Under the pieces are notes generated by a model, which searched no databases, was not told the origin of the DNA, and saw only the letters and a program-made list of their open reading frames with translations. Shown here one piece after another: positions 1-7,833 of a DNA stretch of 64,000 nt; within the stretch, counting starts at the first letter, position 1, and each line of letters begins with the position of its first letter. The position numbers and the translations under genes were made by a program. This DNA comes from an uncultured Lachnospiraceae bacterium (lineage in GTDB: Bacteria > Bacillota > Clostridia > Lachnospirales > Lachnospiraceae). The stretch spans positions 15,268-79,267 of the forward strand of contig CAJTLX010000005.1 of the NCBI GenBank assembly GCA_910577165.1. Direction: 5' to 3'.

Positions 1-66
1 GAACAGTAAATTCCCTTCCACGGTAAGGGCACTACGCAGGAGTTTCTGCGGAACTTAAAATAAGGA
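1..66 (+). repeat. Palindromic leader element, right half, upstream of galK
   Basis: Only the 3' half of the element lies in the window. It contains the inner right arm (about 8-19), a GGGCACT middle arm (27-33), the CTGCGGAACT end of the outer arm and the AT-rich tail that runs into the AAGGAG ribosome binding site. It matches the right halves of the copies before argJ (54771-54905) and argB (56152-56321). The tail has a single AACTTAAAATAA-like unit, fewer than the arg copies. The left arms would lie before the window. Confidence 0.75.
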
Positions 67-74
67 GAAGGAAA

Positions 75-1235
75 ATGAAGGAAAAATTGCTTCAGGAATT
101 TTTTAAGATTTTTGGAAGAGAGGCGCAGGCGGTTTATTTCGCGCCAGGTCGGGTAAACTTAATTGGGGAACACACAGATTACAACGGCGGCCATGTATTT
201 CCATGCGCACTTACCATCGGTACATATGCTGCTGCGGCGAAAAATGTCGACAATACCCTGCGTTTCTACTCCATGAATTTTGAGGAACTCGGTGTGATTA
301 CCGCCGATCTTTCAAGTTTGAAAAAAGAGAAAGCGCATGATTGGGCAAATTACCCAAAGGGCATATTAAAGGTAATGCTTGGTGCAGGGTATCCTATCAC
401 TTCCGGTATGGATATCGTATACTTTGGCAATATCCCAAATTCCTCCGGGCTTTCTTCCTCCGCCTCCATCGAGGTTTTGACCGGCTATGTGGCGAGGGAG
501 CTTTTCGGTTTTGATGTGAATTTTGTGGAACTCGCAAAAATTGGTCAGAAGGCAGAAAATGAATTTATTGGTGTAAACTGTGGGATTATGGATCAATTTT
601 CAATTGCGATGGGCAAAGCAGGACACGCAATTTTCCTCGACACTGCGAATCTTTCCTACGAATACGCGCCGATTGCACTAAAGGACGCGAAGATCGTGAT
701 TGCATGCAGCAATAAAAAACGCGGGCTTGGCGATTCAAAATATAATGAGCGCAGGGGCGAGTGTGAGGCGGCACTTGCGAAACTTCAGACCGTGCTCGAT
801 CTCCACTCTCTCGGGGAACTTAGCGAGGAAGAATTTGAGAAAAACCGCAGCATTATTGGCGACCCGGTAAAAGAGCGGCGCGCAAAGCACGCAGTATATG
901 AAAATCAACGCACAATCAAGGCGGTTGCCGCGTTAAAAGCAAATGATATCGAGCAGTTTGGAAAACTTATGATTGCTTCGCACGATTCGCTTCGCGATGA
1001 CTATGAAGTGACGGGAATTGAGCTTGACACGCTGGTTTCTGCGGCACTTTCGCAGGAAGGTGTGATTGGCTCCCGCATGACTGGAGCAGGATTTGGCGGC
1101 TGTACGGTCAGCATTGTAAAAACGGAAGCGGTCGACGCTTTCATCAAAAATGTAGGTGAGATCTATAAGGGCAAGATCGGTTATGCGGCAGATTTTTATG
1201 TTGTTGACGCAGGCTGTGGCCCGTACACACTTTAA
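75..1235 (+). CDS. galK: Galactokinase
   Basis: Phosphorylates galactose to galactose 1-phosphate with ATP, the first committed step of the Leloir pathway, in the cytoplasm. The 386 residues match the usual length. The galactokinase signature PGRVNLIGEHTDYNGG is at about 25-40, the GHMP ATP loop GLSSSAS at 125-131, the catalytic-Asp segment NCGIMDQF near 168-175, and a C-terminal GAGFGGC motif follows. The ATG at 75 lies 7 bases after an AAGGAG site. galE follows 20 bases downstream, so the two are probably one transcript; galT is not in the window. A palindromic element ends just upstream. Galactose from the GH27 enzyme at 45882-47189 is a plausible substrate source. Confidence 0.97.
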   Translation: MKEKLLQEFFKIFGREAQAVYFAPGRVNLIGEHTDYNGGHVFPCALTIGTYAAAAKNVDNTLRFYSMNFEELGVITADLSSLKKEKAHDWANYPKGILKVMLGAGYPITSGMDIVYFGNIPNSSGLSSSASIEVLTGYVARELFGFDVNFVELAKIGQKAENEFIGVNCGIMDQFSIAMGKAGHAIFLDTANLSYEYAPIALKDAKIVIACSNKKRGLGDSKYNERRGECEAALAKLQTVLDLHSLGELSEEEFEKNRSIIGDPVKERRAKHAVYENQRTIKAVAALKANDIEQFGKLMIASHDSLRDDYEVTGIELDTLVSAALSQEGVIGSRMTGAGFGGCTVSIVKTEAVDAFIKNVGEIYKGKIGYAADFYVVDAGCGPYTL

Positions 1236-1255
1236 AGAAAGGATGGAGGATGATT

Positions 1256-2245
1256 ATGGCAGTTTTAGTATTAGGCGGCGCGGGTTACATTGGCTCCCAC
1301 ACAGTTTACGAGTTAATTGATTACGGGGAAGAAGTGGTAGTTGCGGACAATTTGGAGACCGGACATATCGAGGCGGTGCATCCTAAGGCGAAATTCTATC
1401 AGGGCGATATCCGCAACCGTGCATTTGTGGATCGGGTTTTTGAGGAGAATAAGATTGACACAGTAATCCATTTTGCGGCAAACTCGCTGGTGGGCGAGAG
1501 CATGACAAACCCGTTGAAATACTATGACAACAACCTCTGTGGCACGAAGGTACTGTTAGAGTCGATGGTTGCGCACCGCATTGATAAAATTGTATTTTCT
1601 TCGACAGCGGCAACCTACGGTGAGCCGGAGAATATTCCGATTTTGGAGACCGACAGAACGCACCCAACAAACTGCTACGGCGAGACGAAACTCTCGATGG
1701 AGAAGATGTTTAAATGGACGGGCAGAGCGCATGGGCTGCGCTACGTATCGCTGCGCTATTTCAATGCCTGCGGCGCGCATGAGAGCGGACAGATCGGTGA
1801 GGCACACGCGCCGGAAACACATTTGATTCCGCTGATCTTGCAGGTTCCAAACGGCAAGAGAGAGTCGATCACCATCTTTGGCGATGATTATCCGACGGAG
1901 GATGGCACCTGCATCCGCGATTATATCCATGTGACCGACCTTGCAATGGCACATATCTTGGCGATGAGATATCTGCGCGGCGGAAATCCGAGCAATATTT
2001 TCAATCTCGGCAACGGTGTGGGCTTCTCCGTAAAAGAAGTGATTGAAACGGCGCGCTTAGTAACAGGGCATCCGATTCCGGCCGTGATCGAAGGGCGGCG
2101 TGCAGGCGATCCGGCAAGACTTATTGCATCGAGTGAGAAGGCAAGAGAAGTGTTAAACTGGAATCCGCAGCATGATGATCTCGGAAAAATTATTGCGTCC
2201 GCATGGAAGTGGCATCAGAGCCATCCAAACGGTTTTGCAAAATAA
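1256..2245 (+). CDS. galE: UDP-glucose 4-epimerase
   Basis: Interconverts UDP-galactose and UDP-glucose using bound NAD; short-chain dehydrogenase fold, cytoplasmic. The Rossmann motif GGAGYIG is at residues 7-13, Ser/Thr at about 116-117, and the catalytic YxxxK pair is Tyr141/Lys145. The length of 329 residues is normal. The ATG at 1256 is preferred over the one at 1250 because GGAGG at 1245-1249 is correctly spaced for it, while the earlier ATG abuts that site. It is the second gene after galK. No convincing terminator is seen directly after it. Confidence 0.95.
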   Translation: MAVLVLGGAGYIGSHTVYELIDYGEEVVVADNLETGHIEAVHPKAKFYQGDIRNRAFVDRVFEENKIDTVIHFAANSLVGESMTNPLKYYDNNLCGTKVLLESMVAHRIDKIVFSSTAATYGEPENIPILETDRTHPTNCYGETKLSMEKMFKWTGRAHGLRYVSLRYFNACGAHESGQIGEAHAPETHLIPLILQVPNGKRESITIFGDDYPTEDGTCIRDYIHVTDLAMAHILAMRYLRGGNPSNIFNLGNGVGFSVKEVIETARLVTGHPIPAVIEGRRAGDPARLIASSEKAREVLNWNPQHDDLGKIIASAWKWHQSHPNGFAK

Positions 2246-2310
2246 TACCGTATAGAAAAGAAAGAGAAACGTTCCGTCAGGAATTGTTAGAAGTAGGAGC
2301 GAATAATTGA

Positions 2311-2425
2311 AGGTTCTTTCTGAACTTAGGGGAACAACATATTCTCAGGATTTGCTATGAATCACCAAATTGGTTTAGCAAAGCAAAATGGGAATGACAG
2401 AGTTACCTAAAGTTCAGAAAAACCT
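2311..2425. repeat. 115-nt nested hairpin element between galE and a peptidase-like gene
   Basis: The outer 20-nt arms (2311-2330 and 2406-2425) are complementary apart from single-base bulges or mismatches. Inside, CATATTCTC can pair with GGGAATG, then TTTGCTA with TAGCAAA, then CCAAATTGG near the apex. The whole stretch folds as one extended stem. It has no ORF. It could be a miniature inverted-repeat element or a structured RNA; its sequence differs from the arg/galK palindrome family. The rest of 2246-2481 shows nothing else recognisable. Confidence 0.55.
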
Positions 2426-2481
2426 GACTGAGTATTAATTTATTATGATTTTGGAAATGGTGAGGAATAAAGGGAAAGAAC

Positions 2482-3628
2482 TTGTTTATAATGAGAAAAA
2501 ATTTTTTTAAAGGGGCTAAGAAAGTTGTTACTTTAGCTTTGACTGCTGTTATTGCATTTCAGGGAAGCAATCTTGTGAAAGCGGAAGACTATGTTGGGGG
2601 ACATACAGAGGTTTCCGATAAAATGGCTTTCTGCAAATGGAGATTATGTGTACCCGCCGACACCAAATAATCCGGAATGGAAAGAGTTAGAGGATTATCT
2701 GGATAAAGTAGAGGCTTGTAGAATTCCACAGGAAGTTTTAAAGAGTTTATCAGACGAACAATTGGTTCAGGCAATTATTGATTATCCATTGATTTATGAT
2801 GTTTTTTTCTTTTCGGATGTAAATAAAGGAGTGGCGCATTTGGCAAAAACTTGTGATGCGTTTGCTGAGTTGTTGGAGAGAGAAACAGCAAAGGATGTTT
2901 TGCTTGATGTAATTATGAGTGAAGCTGAGGATAAGTCAATTAATATGTTAACAGAAAATGGGGAAAGTGATTCGAGATTAGCAAATAAGACAGTAAGGGA
3001 TGAAATTGTATTTGATACGTTAGTTGCTATTACAATTTTTCAGGAAAGAATTGGCGCAGAATTATCAGATGAAGAGTTAGCGTCACTTGCCGACGTGTCT
3101 GATGAGATGGATATATATGCTCCTATGGTAGCAATACCAGGAGTGGTAATAAAGAAAAAATATGGTGTTATGAAAACGCCAAATGGTCTAAATGTTTGTT
3201 ATGCATTTACAGAATGTAATCATACAGAAAAACAACATCAAGAAGCAGATGCTGAAATGGTAAATACTTACGGGGTCACTCTTGTTTCTTCGGGAACCTG
3301 CATTTATAATTGTCATTCTTATGCATGGTACAATCAATCGGTAAGTAATGATCGCTGGATTGATGATCCAAGCCCATATATGCAGGACGGAAGCTATACT
3401 AAAGTTTCTGGTGGTAGTATAAACAGTAGTGCCGCCTCTGCCATATCAGGAGATATTGTTGTTTATGGAGGGTTATCACATTCTGCAGTAATGGTGGGAA
3501 ATGGTGGTGGGGAACCGTTTGCAACAAGAACGATGATTTCAAAATGGGGACAACGTGGAATATTTATGCACCGTGGCTCACAAGTACCTTACGATTTGGA
3601 TGAAATATCTGTGTGGCGCAGAAATTAA
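2482..3628 (+). pseudogene. Secreted NlpC/P60- or CHAP-like protein, frameshifted
   Basis: The signal peptide (MRKNFFKG... VTLALTAVIAF) is in one frame from TTG 2482 or ATG 2491, and the rest of the protein is in the +2 frame from about 2620. Removing one A from the AAAA run at about 2621-2624 joins them into a protein of about 380 residues. The C-terminal third has an NCHSYAW segment and a later GDIVVYGGLSHSAVM segment, a Cys...His layout typical of NlpC/P60- and CHAP-like peptidases or amidases. The middle contains an IPQEVLKSLSDEQLVQAI module that recurs in the next gene. The gene is more AT-rich than its neighbours. It may be truly broken, phase variable at the A run, or a sequencing error. 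Confidence 0.7.
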
Positions 3629-3652
3629 AGTTTCCGAAAAAAGGATGGAGAG

Positions 3653-4156
3653 ATGGAGAGAAAAAGAATTAGTATATTTTTCATTGCATTGGTATTTCTT
3701 ATCGGTCTTTTTTCTTATGGGCAATTGCGCGATTTTTTATTGGGGCAACGAAAAATTGATCGTTACGTCTACCCGACTGATTTCAGTGATTGTCTGGTTG
3801 CGTCACAGAAAAAGGCAAAATGCGCAATACCAGAAGAAATATTGTCAAGTATGACTGTAGAGGAGCTTGTTTGGGCAGTGATTGATTATCCATTCTTATC
3901 CGAAGTAGGGCTATCCTCCCAACTTGATGGGGGAAGTGAATGGATTGCAGCAAGTTCTGATGCTTTTGCAAAACTGATTGAATGCAGACATCCGGAAAAT
4001 AGGATTATCCGAGTGTTAAAAGATGCATTAGAAAGGGAAGATACAGATGAATTCCAGATAAATGCAGCATGTCAGTTATTTTATGTAAGCAGGGGAAAAT
4101 ATTTTGATTTTAGCAGGAAACAATTAAAATTTTTGGAAGAAGCCTCCTATTATTAA
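3653..4156 (+). CDS. Short membrane-anchored paralogue of the preceding protein's middle domain
   Basis: A 167-residue protein with one N-terminal hydrophobic segment at about 6-24 (signal anchor or signal peptide). Residues about 57-105 (CAIPEEILSSMTVEELVWAV, then IDYP and SSDAFAKL) clearly resemble the preceding protein's CRIPQEVLKSLSDEQLVQAI, IDYP and TCDAFAEL. The peptidase-like C-terminus is absent, so this is either a truncated duplicate or a standalone partner domain. It starts 24 bases after the preceding stop behind GGATGGAGAG. I do not recognise the shared domain by name. Function unknown. Confidence 0.7.
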   Translation: MERKRISIFFIALVFLIGLFSYGQLRDFLLGQRKIDRYVYPTDFSDCLVASQKKAKCAIPEEILSSMTVEELVWAVIDYPFLSEVGLSSQLDGGSEWIAASSDAFAKLIECRHPENRIIRVLKDALEREDTDEFQINAACQLFYVSRGKYFDFSRKQLKFLEEASYY

Positions 4157-4200
4157 CTTTATTCTCTAGTAGCGTACCAGAATAAACGTATGAAATTTAC

Positions 4201-4229
4201 TTGACATCACTGCCGTCATTCATTACAAT
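4201..4229 (+). promoter_or_regulatory. Probable promoter for lepB
   Basis: TTGACA (4201-4206), a 17-base spacer and TACAAT (4224-4229) form a good sigma-70-type promoter about 100 bases before lepB. Its spacer overlaps the left arm of the 17-bp hairpin at 4209-4252. Confidence 0.55.
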
Positions 4230-4256
4230 ATAGAGTAATGGATGGCGGCAGTTTTA
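4209..4256 (+). terminator. Hairpin overlapping the lepB promoter; probable terminator of the upstream gene
   Basis: The arms 4209-4225 and 4236-4252 pair over 17 positions with two G-U pairs, around a 10-base loop, followed by a short T run (TTTT then ACGCG). It is a likely rho-independent terminator for the gene ending at 4156, although the T tract is short. An operator role on the overlapping promoter is an alternative. Confidence 0.5.
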
Positions 4257-4329
4257 CGCGCGCTAACCCAGAGAGAAAAATAAAACTTTGACAGCCCTAC
4301 AAATGGCAATGAAATGGAGATAAGAAAAA

Positions 4330-4953
4330 ATGGAAACTGAAAAGGAAAATGAAGTATATGAAGGGGAGATTTCGGTGGAGGAAGAAAATTCAGAGCAGAC
4401 CGAAAAGAAAGAGGAAAAAACTTCTGCAAAGCGTACTAAAGGTGTGTTGAGAGAACTTTTTAGCTGGGTGATGGTGGTAGTTTGTGCATTTATATTAGCA
4501 TTTGTCATTACACGTTATATTATTATCAAAGCGGAAGTCCCAACGGGCTCGATGATCTCAACGATACAGATTGACGATCGACTGATCGGCAATCGCCTTG
4601 CCTATCTTTTTTCCAACCCGAAACGCGGGGATATCGTGATTTTTCCGTATCCGGACAATGAGAAGGAAACCTACATAAAACGCATTGTCGGGCTTCCGGG
4701 GGAAACAATTGAGATTGTTGAAGGAGTACTCTATATTGATGGGGAAGTGTACGAGGAATCTTATTTAAATGAGCCGATGAAGAAGGAAAATTGTGGTCCC
4801 TTTTTAGTGCCGGAGGGACATTATTTTATGATGGGGGATAACCGCAATCATTCCTGGGACTCCCGCTACTGGACCAATCATTATGTGGCGAAGGACAAGA
4901 TACTTGGAAAGGCGTGGTTGCGTTATGAACCTTCTTGGGGGCTGCTCAAATAG
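4330..4953 (+). CDS. lepB: Signal peptidase I
   Basis: Membrane serine peptidase that removes signal peptides from exported proteins. The 207-residue protein has a charged Glu/Lys-rich cytoplasmic tail (1-38), one transmembrane helix (about 42-63), the catalytic Ser74 in PTGSM, the general base Lys117 in YIKRIVG, and the conserved MGDNRNHSWDSR box near residue 160. A GGAGATAAG site precedes the ATG. Its 3' end overlaps the start of the SpoIID-like gene by 29 bases, so the two are translationally coupled. The acidic N-terminal tail of about 38 residues is longer than in many homologues. Confidence 0.95.
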   Translation: METEKENEVYEGEISVEEENSEQTEKKEEKTSAKRTKGVLRELFSWVMVVVCAFILAFVITRYIIIKAEVPTGSMISTIQIDDRLIGNRLAYLFSNPKRGDIVIFPYPDNEKETYIKRIVGLPGETIEIVEGVLYIDGEVYEESYLNEPMKKENCGPFLVPEGHYFMMGDNRNHSWDSRYWTNHYVAKDKILGKAWLRYEPSWGLLK

Positions 4954-6592
4954 ATGGTTTTGCATCAGGAAAACGGATGCATTTTTCCGTCTGCTCGCGG
5001 GATTCTTGCTGCTTCTTTTGCTGCTTTCTTCAACAGAAAAAGCACCTGCAGCTTCCCCGATTGCCATGACGGATATCCGGGTTGGGCTTGCGGCGTTGTA
5101 CGGCGAAAAATCAGAAATTAAAATATCCAATTCTAAGATCGGTCTGGGTTATTGTATCAACGACAGCTATCAGACCGATTTGGAATTATCAAGCAGCACG
5201 GGTTTTGTCTTTACCCCGGCAAACGGATATTATTATTCTCTGGCAAAGACTTATTCTAGCTATGCGAATGCGGAGCGCGCGGCGGTGGTGATTCGCGGTC
5301 TTGGCGTGGAGGCGTGGCCGGTGGCGATCTATAGAAATTACTGGCGCGTCTATGTCGGGGGAAATGCATCAAAGGCACAGGCGGAGACAGTCTATGCAAA
5401 AATTAAGGATCGCTTCGGCTACAGCTATTCGCTATTGATGCCGGACAATGCGCAGCGCGTGTTAGTTAAGGCTGACCGCTATGCCTTTCTTCTTGACGGG
5501 GAGAAGAAGAGTGCATATCCGCAGTTTAAGGCATTGACTGCGGACGCAAAGGGAAATTATATTTTAAATCTCGGCAGCCGCAGTTATCGCGGGCGCATTG
5601 AGATCGGCTGCTATGGAAAAAAATCCGTAACTGCCGTTAATATTCTTCAGATCGATTCCTATCTGTATGGGGTGGTTCCCTGTGAAATGCAGGCAAATTA
5701 CGCGTTGGAGGCACTGAAAGCTCAGGCGGTCTGCGCGCGCAGTTTCGCGCTGATGAAGGTGGAGTACAAGGCGGACTCTAATATCTCGCGTGCCTATTAT
5801 CTGGAGGATACAACAAAAAGTCAGGTTTATCGGGGATATCTGGCTGAGGATGCGCGCACAAGCCGCGCAGTTAATGAGACGAGCGGACAGGCTGTGTACT
5901 ATCAGGGCAAGATGGTGCCCACCTACTATTTTTCGACAAGCGGCGGCAGCACAGAAAATGTCAGTGAAGTCTGGGGGATGAGTCTTGACTATTTGACGGC
6001 GGTGCCGGATATTTATGAGACGGAGCCGGAGAAGCAGCCCTGGCTGGTGACTTATACGGACGATGAACTTGCCGCAAAGCTTAACTCCCACAAACTTTCC
6101 GTCGGCACGGTGCAGTCCGTGACTGCTCAGGTAATGACCATTACCGGGCGGGTCTACCTCTTAAAGGCGCGGGGGACAAAGGGAAATAGTATTTTGCAGG
6201 CGGGGACTATCCGCGAAGTCTTTTCCCTGCCCAGCACAAAGTTTAAGATTGTAAAGCAGGGCGATGTACCGGATACAGTCACGGTGATGGGGGCGGATAA
6301 GACGGCAAGGGCAAGACTTAGCCACTGTCAGGTGCTTAGTGCAGATGGGGGGACAGTTAATCTTTCCGGTGAGCTATCACAATATATTGTGGCGGGGGCG
6401 GACAATCTGATGAACTATCCAAAGAGCGCGCCAAAAAGTGCGGATACCTGGTATTTTTACGGGATGGGATACGGGCATGGTGTCGGGATGAGCCAGTCCG
6501 GAGCGAACGGTATGGCAAAGGCGGGGTACAATTACAGAGAGATTATCTCATACTATTATCAGGGAGCCGCTGTGCAAAATATTGTAAAATAA
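4925..6592 (+). CDS. SpoIID/LytB domain protein with SPOR-like region
   Basis: An exported protein of 555 residues from ATG 4925. This start is preferred over 4883 because it has an upstream GGAAAGG and begins just before the hydrophobic segment LLAGFLLLLLLLSS. A SPOR-like segment (YYYSLAKTYSSYANAERAAV and following) precedes the SpoIID region, which carries YLYGVVPCEM, LKAQAVCARSFAL, STSGGSTENVSEVWG and the C-terminal GYGHGVGMSQSGANGMA. SpoIID-family proteins are peptidoglycan lytic enzymes or their activators; the sporulation paralogue acts in engulfment. The non-spore gene context (lepB, queA) suggests a LytB-like vegetative cell-wall role, but that is inference. Confidence 0.88.
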   Translation: MNLLGGCSNRWFCIRKTDAFFRLLAGFLLLLLLLSSTEKAPAASPIAMTDIRVGLAALYGEKSEIKISNSKIGLGYCINDSYQTDLELSSSTGFVFTPANGYYYSLAKTYSSYANAERAAVVIRGLGVEAWPVAIYRNYWRVYVGGNASKAQAETVYAKIKDRFGYSYSLLMPDNAQRVLVKADRYAFLLDGEKKSAYPQFKALTADAKGNYILNLGSRSYRGRIEIGCYGKKSVTAVNILQIDSYLYGVVPCEMQANYALEALKAQAVCARSFALMKVEYKADSNISRAYYLEDTTKSQVYRGYLAEDARTSRAVNETSGQAVYYQGKMVPTYYFSTSGGSTENVSEVWGMSLDYLTAVPDIYETEPEKQPWLVTYTDDELAAKLNSHKLSVGTVQSVTAQVMTITGRVYLLKARGTKGNSILQAGTIREVFSLPSTKFKIVKQGDVPDTVTVMGADKTARARLSHCQVLSADGGTVNLSGELSQYIVAGADNLMNYPKSAPKSADTWYFYGMGYGHGVGMSQSGANGMAKAGYNYREIISYYYQGAAVQNIVK

Positions 6593-6702
6593 GAGAGTTA
6601 ATGCGCTGAGAATATGAAGTGAAATTAAGACAAGATAGAACTGGTTTACAAATGCACAGTAAAAATTTGAGAATTCGTAGTAAAAATAAGGAATGGAAAA
6701 CG

Positions 6703-7746
6703 ATGAAAAAACAAGATTTTTATTTTGAATTGCCGCAGGAACTGATCGCACAAGATCCGCTAAAAGAGCGGTCGGACTCTAGACTTTTGGTCTTGGATAA
6801 GAGGACGGGAGAGTATTCTCACCGGGGATTTCGGGATATCTTAGAATATCTTAGCGCGGGGGATTGTCTGGTCCTTAATGATACGAAAGTGATTCCTGCG
6901 CGGTTAATTGGAACGCGAAAAAAATCACAGGAAGATGGGAATTGTGGCGCGCAGATTGAACTTTTGCTGTTAAAACGGCAGGAAAACGATATCTGGGAAA
7001 CTTTGGTAAGGCCGGGAAAAAAGGCAAAGCCGGGGACGGAGATCGTGTTTGGGGATGGTCTTTTGACCGCACAGATTCTTGCGGTGGTCGAGGAGGGAAA
7101 CCGATTGGTAAAATTTTCCTATCAGGGGATTTTTGAGGAGATCCTAGACCAGCTTGGACAAATGCCGCTGCCGCCCTATATCACCCATACTTTGCAGGAT
7201 AAGAACCGCTATCAGACCGTCTATGCCAAGTATGAGGGGTCCGCTGCCGCGCCGACAGCGGGTTTACATTTTACAGAAGAATTGCTTGAGAAAATTGAAA
7301 AAAAGGGTGTGGCGATTGCCCATGTAACCTTGCACGTCGGGCTTGGCACTTTCCGCCCGGTCAAGGAAGAAAATATCTTGGATCACCATATGCACTCAGA
7401 ATTTTATCGTGTGCTGCCAGAGGAAGCAGAAAAAATCAATGCCACAAAGCGGGCGGGTGGGCGAGTGATCTGTGTGGGGACAACAAGCTGTCGCACCGTG
7501 GAGTCTGCGGTGGGAGAGGATGGCATGGTGCGCGCAGGCGAGGGGGATACGGAGATTTTTATTTATCCGGGCTATCAATTTAAAGTGCTTGACGGTCTGA
7601 TTACAAATTTCCATCTTCCGGAATCCACGCTGCTTATGTTGGTTTCAGCACTTGCCGGAAGGGAGAGGGTACTTGCCGCATATCAAGAGGCAGTAAAGAA
7701 AAAATATCGGTTTTTTTCCTTTGGGGATGCAATGTTTATCAAATAG
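6703..7746 (+). CDS. queA: S-adenosylmethionine:tRNA ribosyltransferase-isomerase
   Basis: Transfers and isomerises the ribosyl group of SAM onto 7-aminomethyl-7-deazaguanine in tRNA to make epoxyqueuosine. The 347 residues match the family. Recognisable segments are FYFELPQELIAQDPLKERSD at the start, DCLVLNDTKVIPARLIG, AAPTAGLHFT, HVTLHVGLGTFRPV, and LITNFHLPESTLLMLVSAL near the end. The ATG at 6703 follows AAGGAATGG and matches the family N-terminus; the in-frame ATG at 6619 lies in poorly conserved leader. A bidirectional terminator follows. No other queuosine gene is in the window. Confidence 0.96.
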   Translation: MKKQDFYFELPQELIAQDPLKERSDSRLLVLDKRTGEYSHRGFRDILEYLSAGDCLVLNDTKVIPARLIGTRKKSQEDGNCGAQIELLLLKRQENDIWETLVRPGKKAKPGTEIVFGDGLLTAQILAVVEEGNRLVKFSYQGIFEEILDQLGQMPLPPYITHTLQDKNRYQTVYAKYEGSAAAPTAGLHFTEELLEKIEKKGVAIAHVTLHVGLGTFRPVKEENILDHHMHSEFYRVLPEEAEKINATKRAGGRVICVGTTSCRTVESAVGEDGMVRAGEGDTEIFIYPGYQFKVLDGLITNFHLPESTLLMLVSALAGRERVLAAYQEAVKKKYRFFSFGDAMFIK

Positions 7747-7783
7747 TTCCGTGGATGCTTTGCCATGATAAAGGAAAAGAAGA

Positions 7784-7817
7784 ATCCCCGAACAGTGTTG
7801 ACTCACTGTTCGGGGAT
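7784..7817. terminator. Bidirectional terminator between queA and a chemotaxis receptor
   Basis: A perfect 14-bp stem (ATCCCCGAACAGTG and its complement) with a 6-base loop sits between the convergent queA and receptor genes. It has A-rich sequence on one side and TTTTG on the other, so it can work in both directions. Confidence 0.85.
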
Positions 7818-7833
7818 TTTGTCCTGAAAATCG

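Noticed and set aside
1556..1954. Long antisense frames within galE and many other genes
   Set aside because: They follow the codon pattern of the sense gene, lack ribosome binding sites and show no domain similarity, so they are treated as shadows.
2591..2670. Programmed ribosomal frameshifting in the peptidase-like gene
   Set aside because: The junction at the AAAA run has no X-XXY-YYZ heptamer, no obvious stimulatory structure and no shifty stop. A simple indel or sequence error is more economical.
3555..3854. 99-codon open frame spanning the end of the peptidase-like gene and the next gene
   Set aside because: It overlaps two better-supported coding regions in another frame and has no ribosome binding site or recognisable domain.
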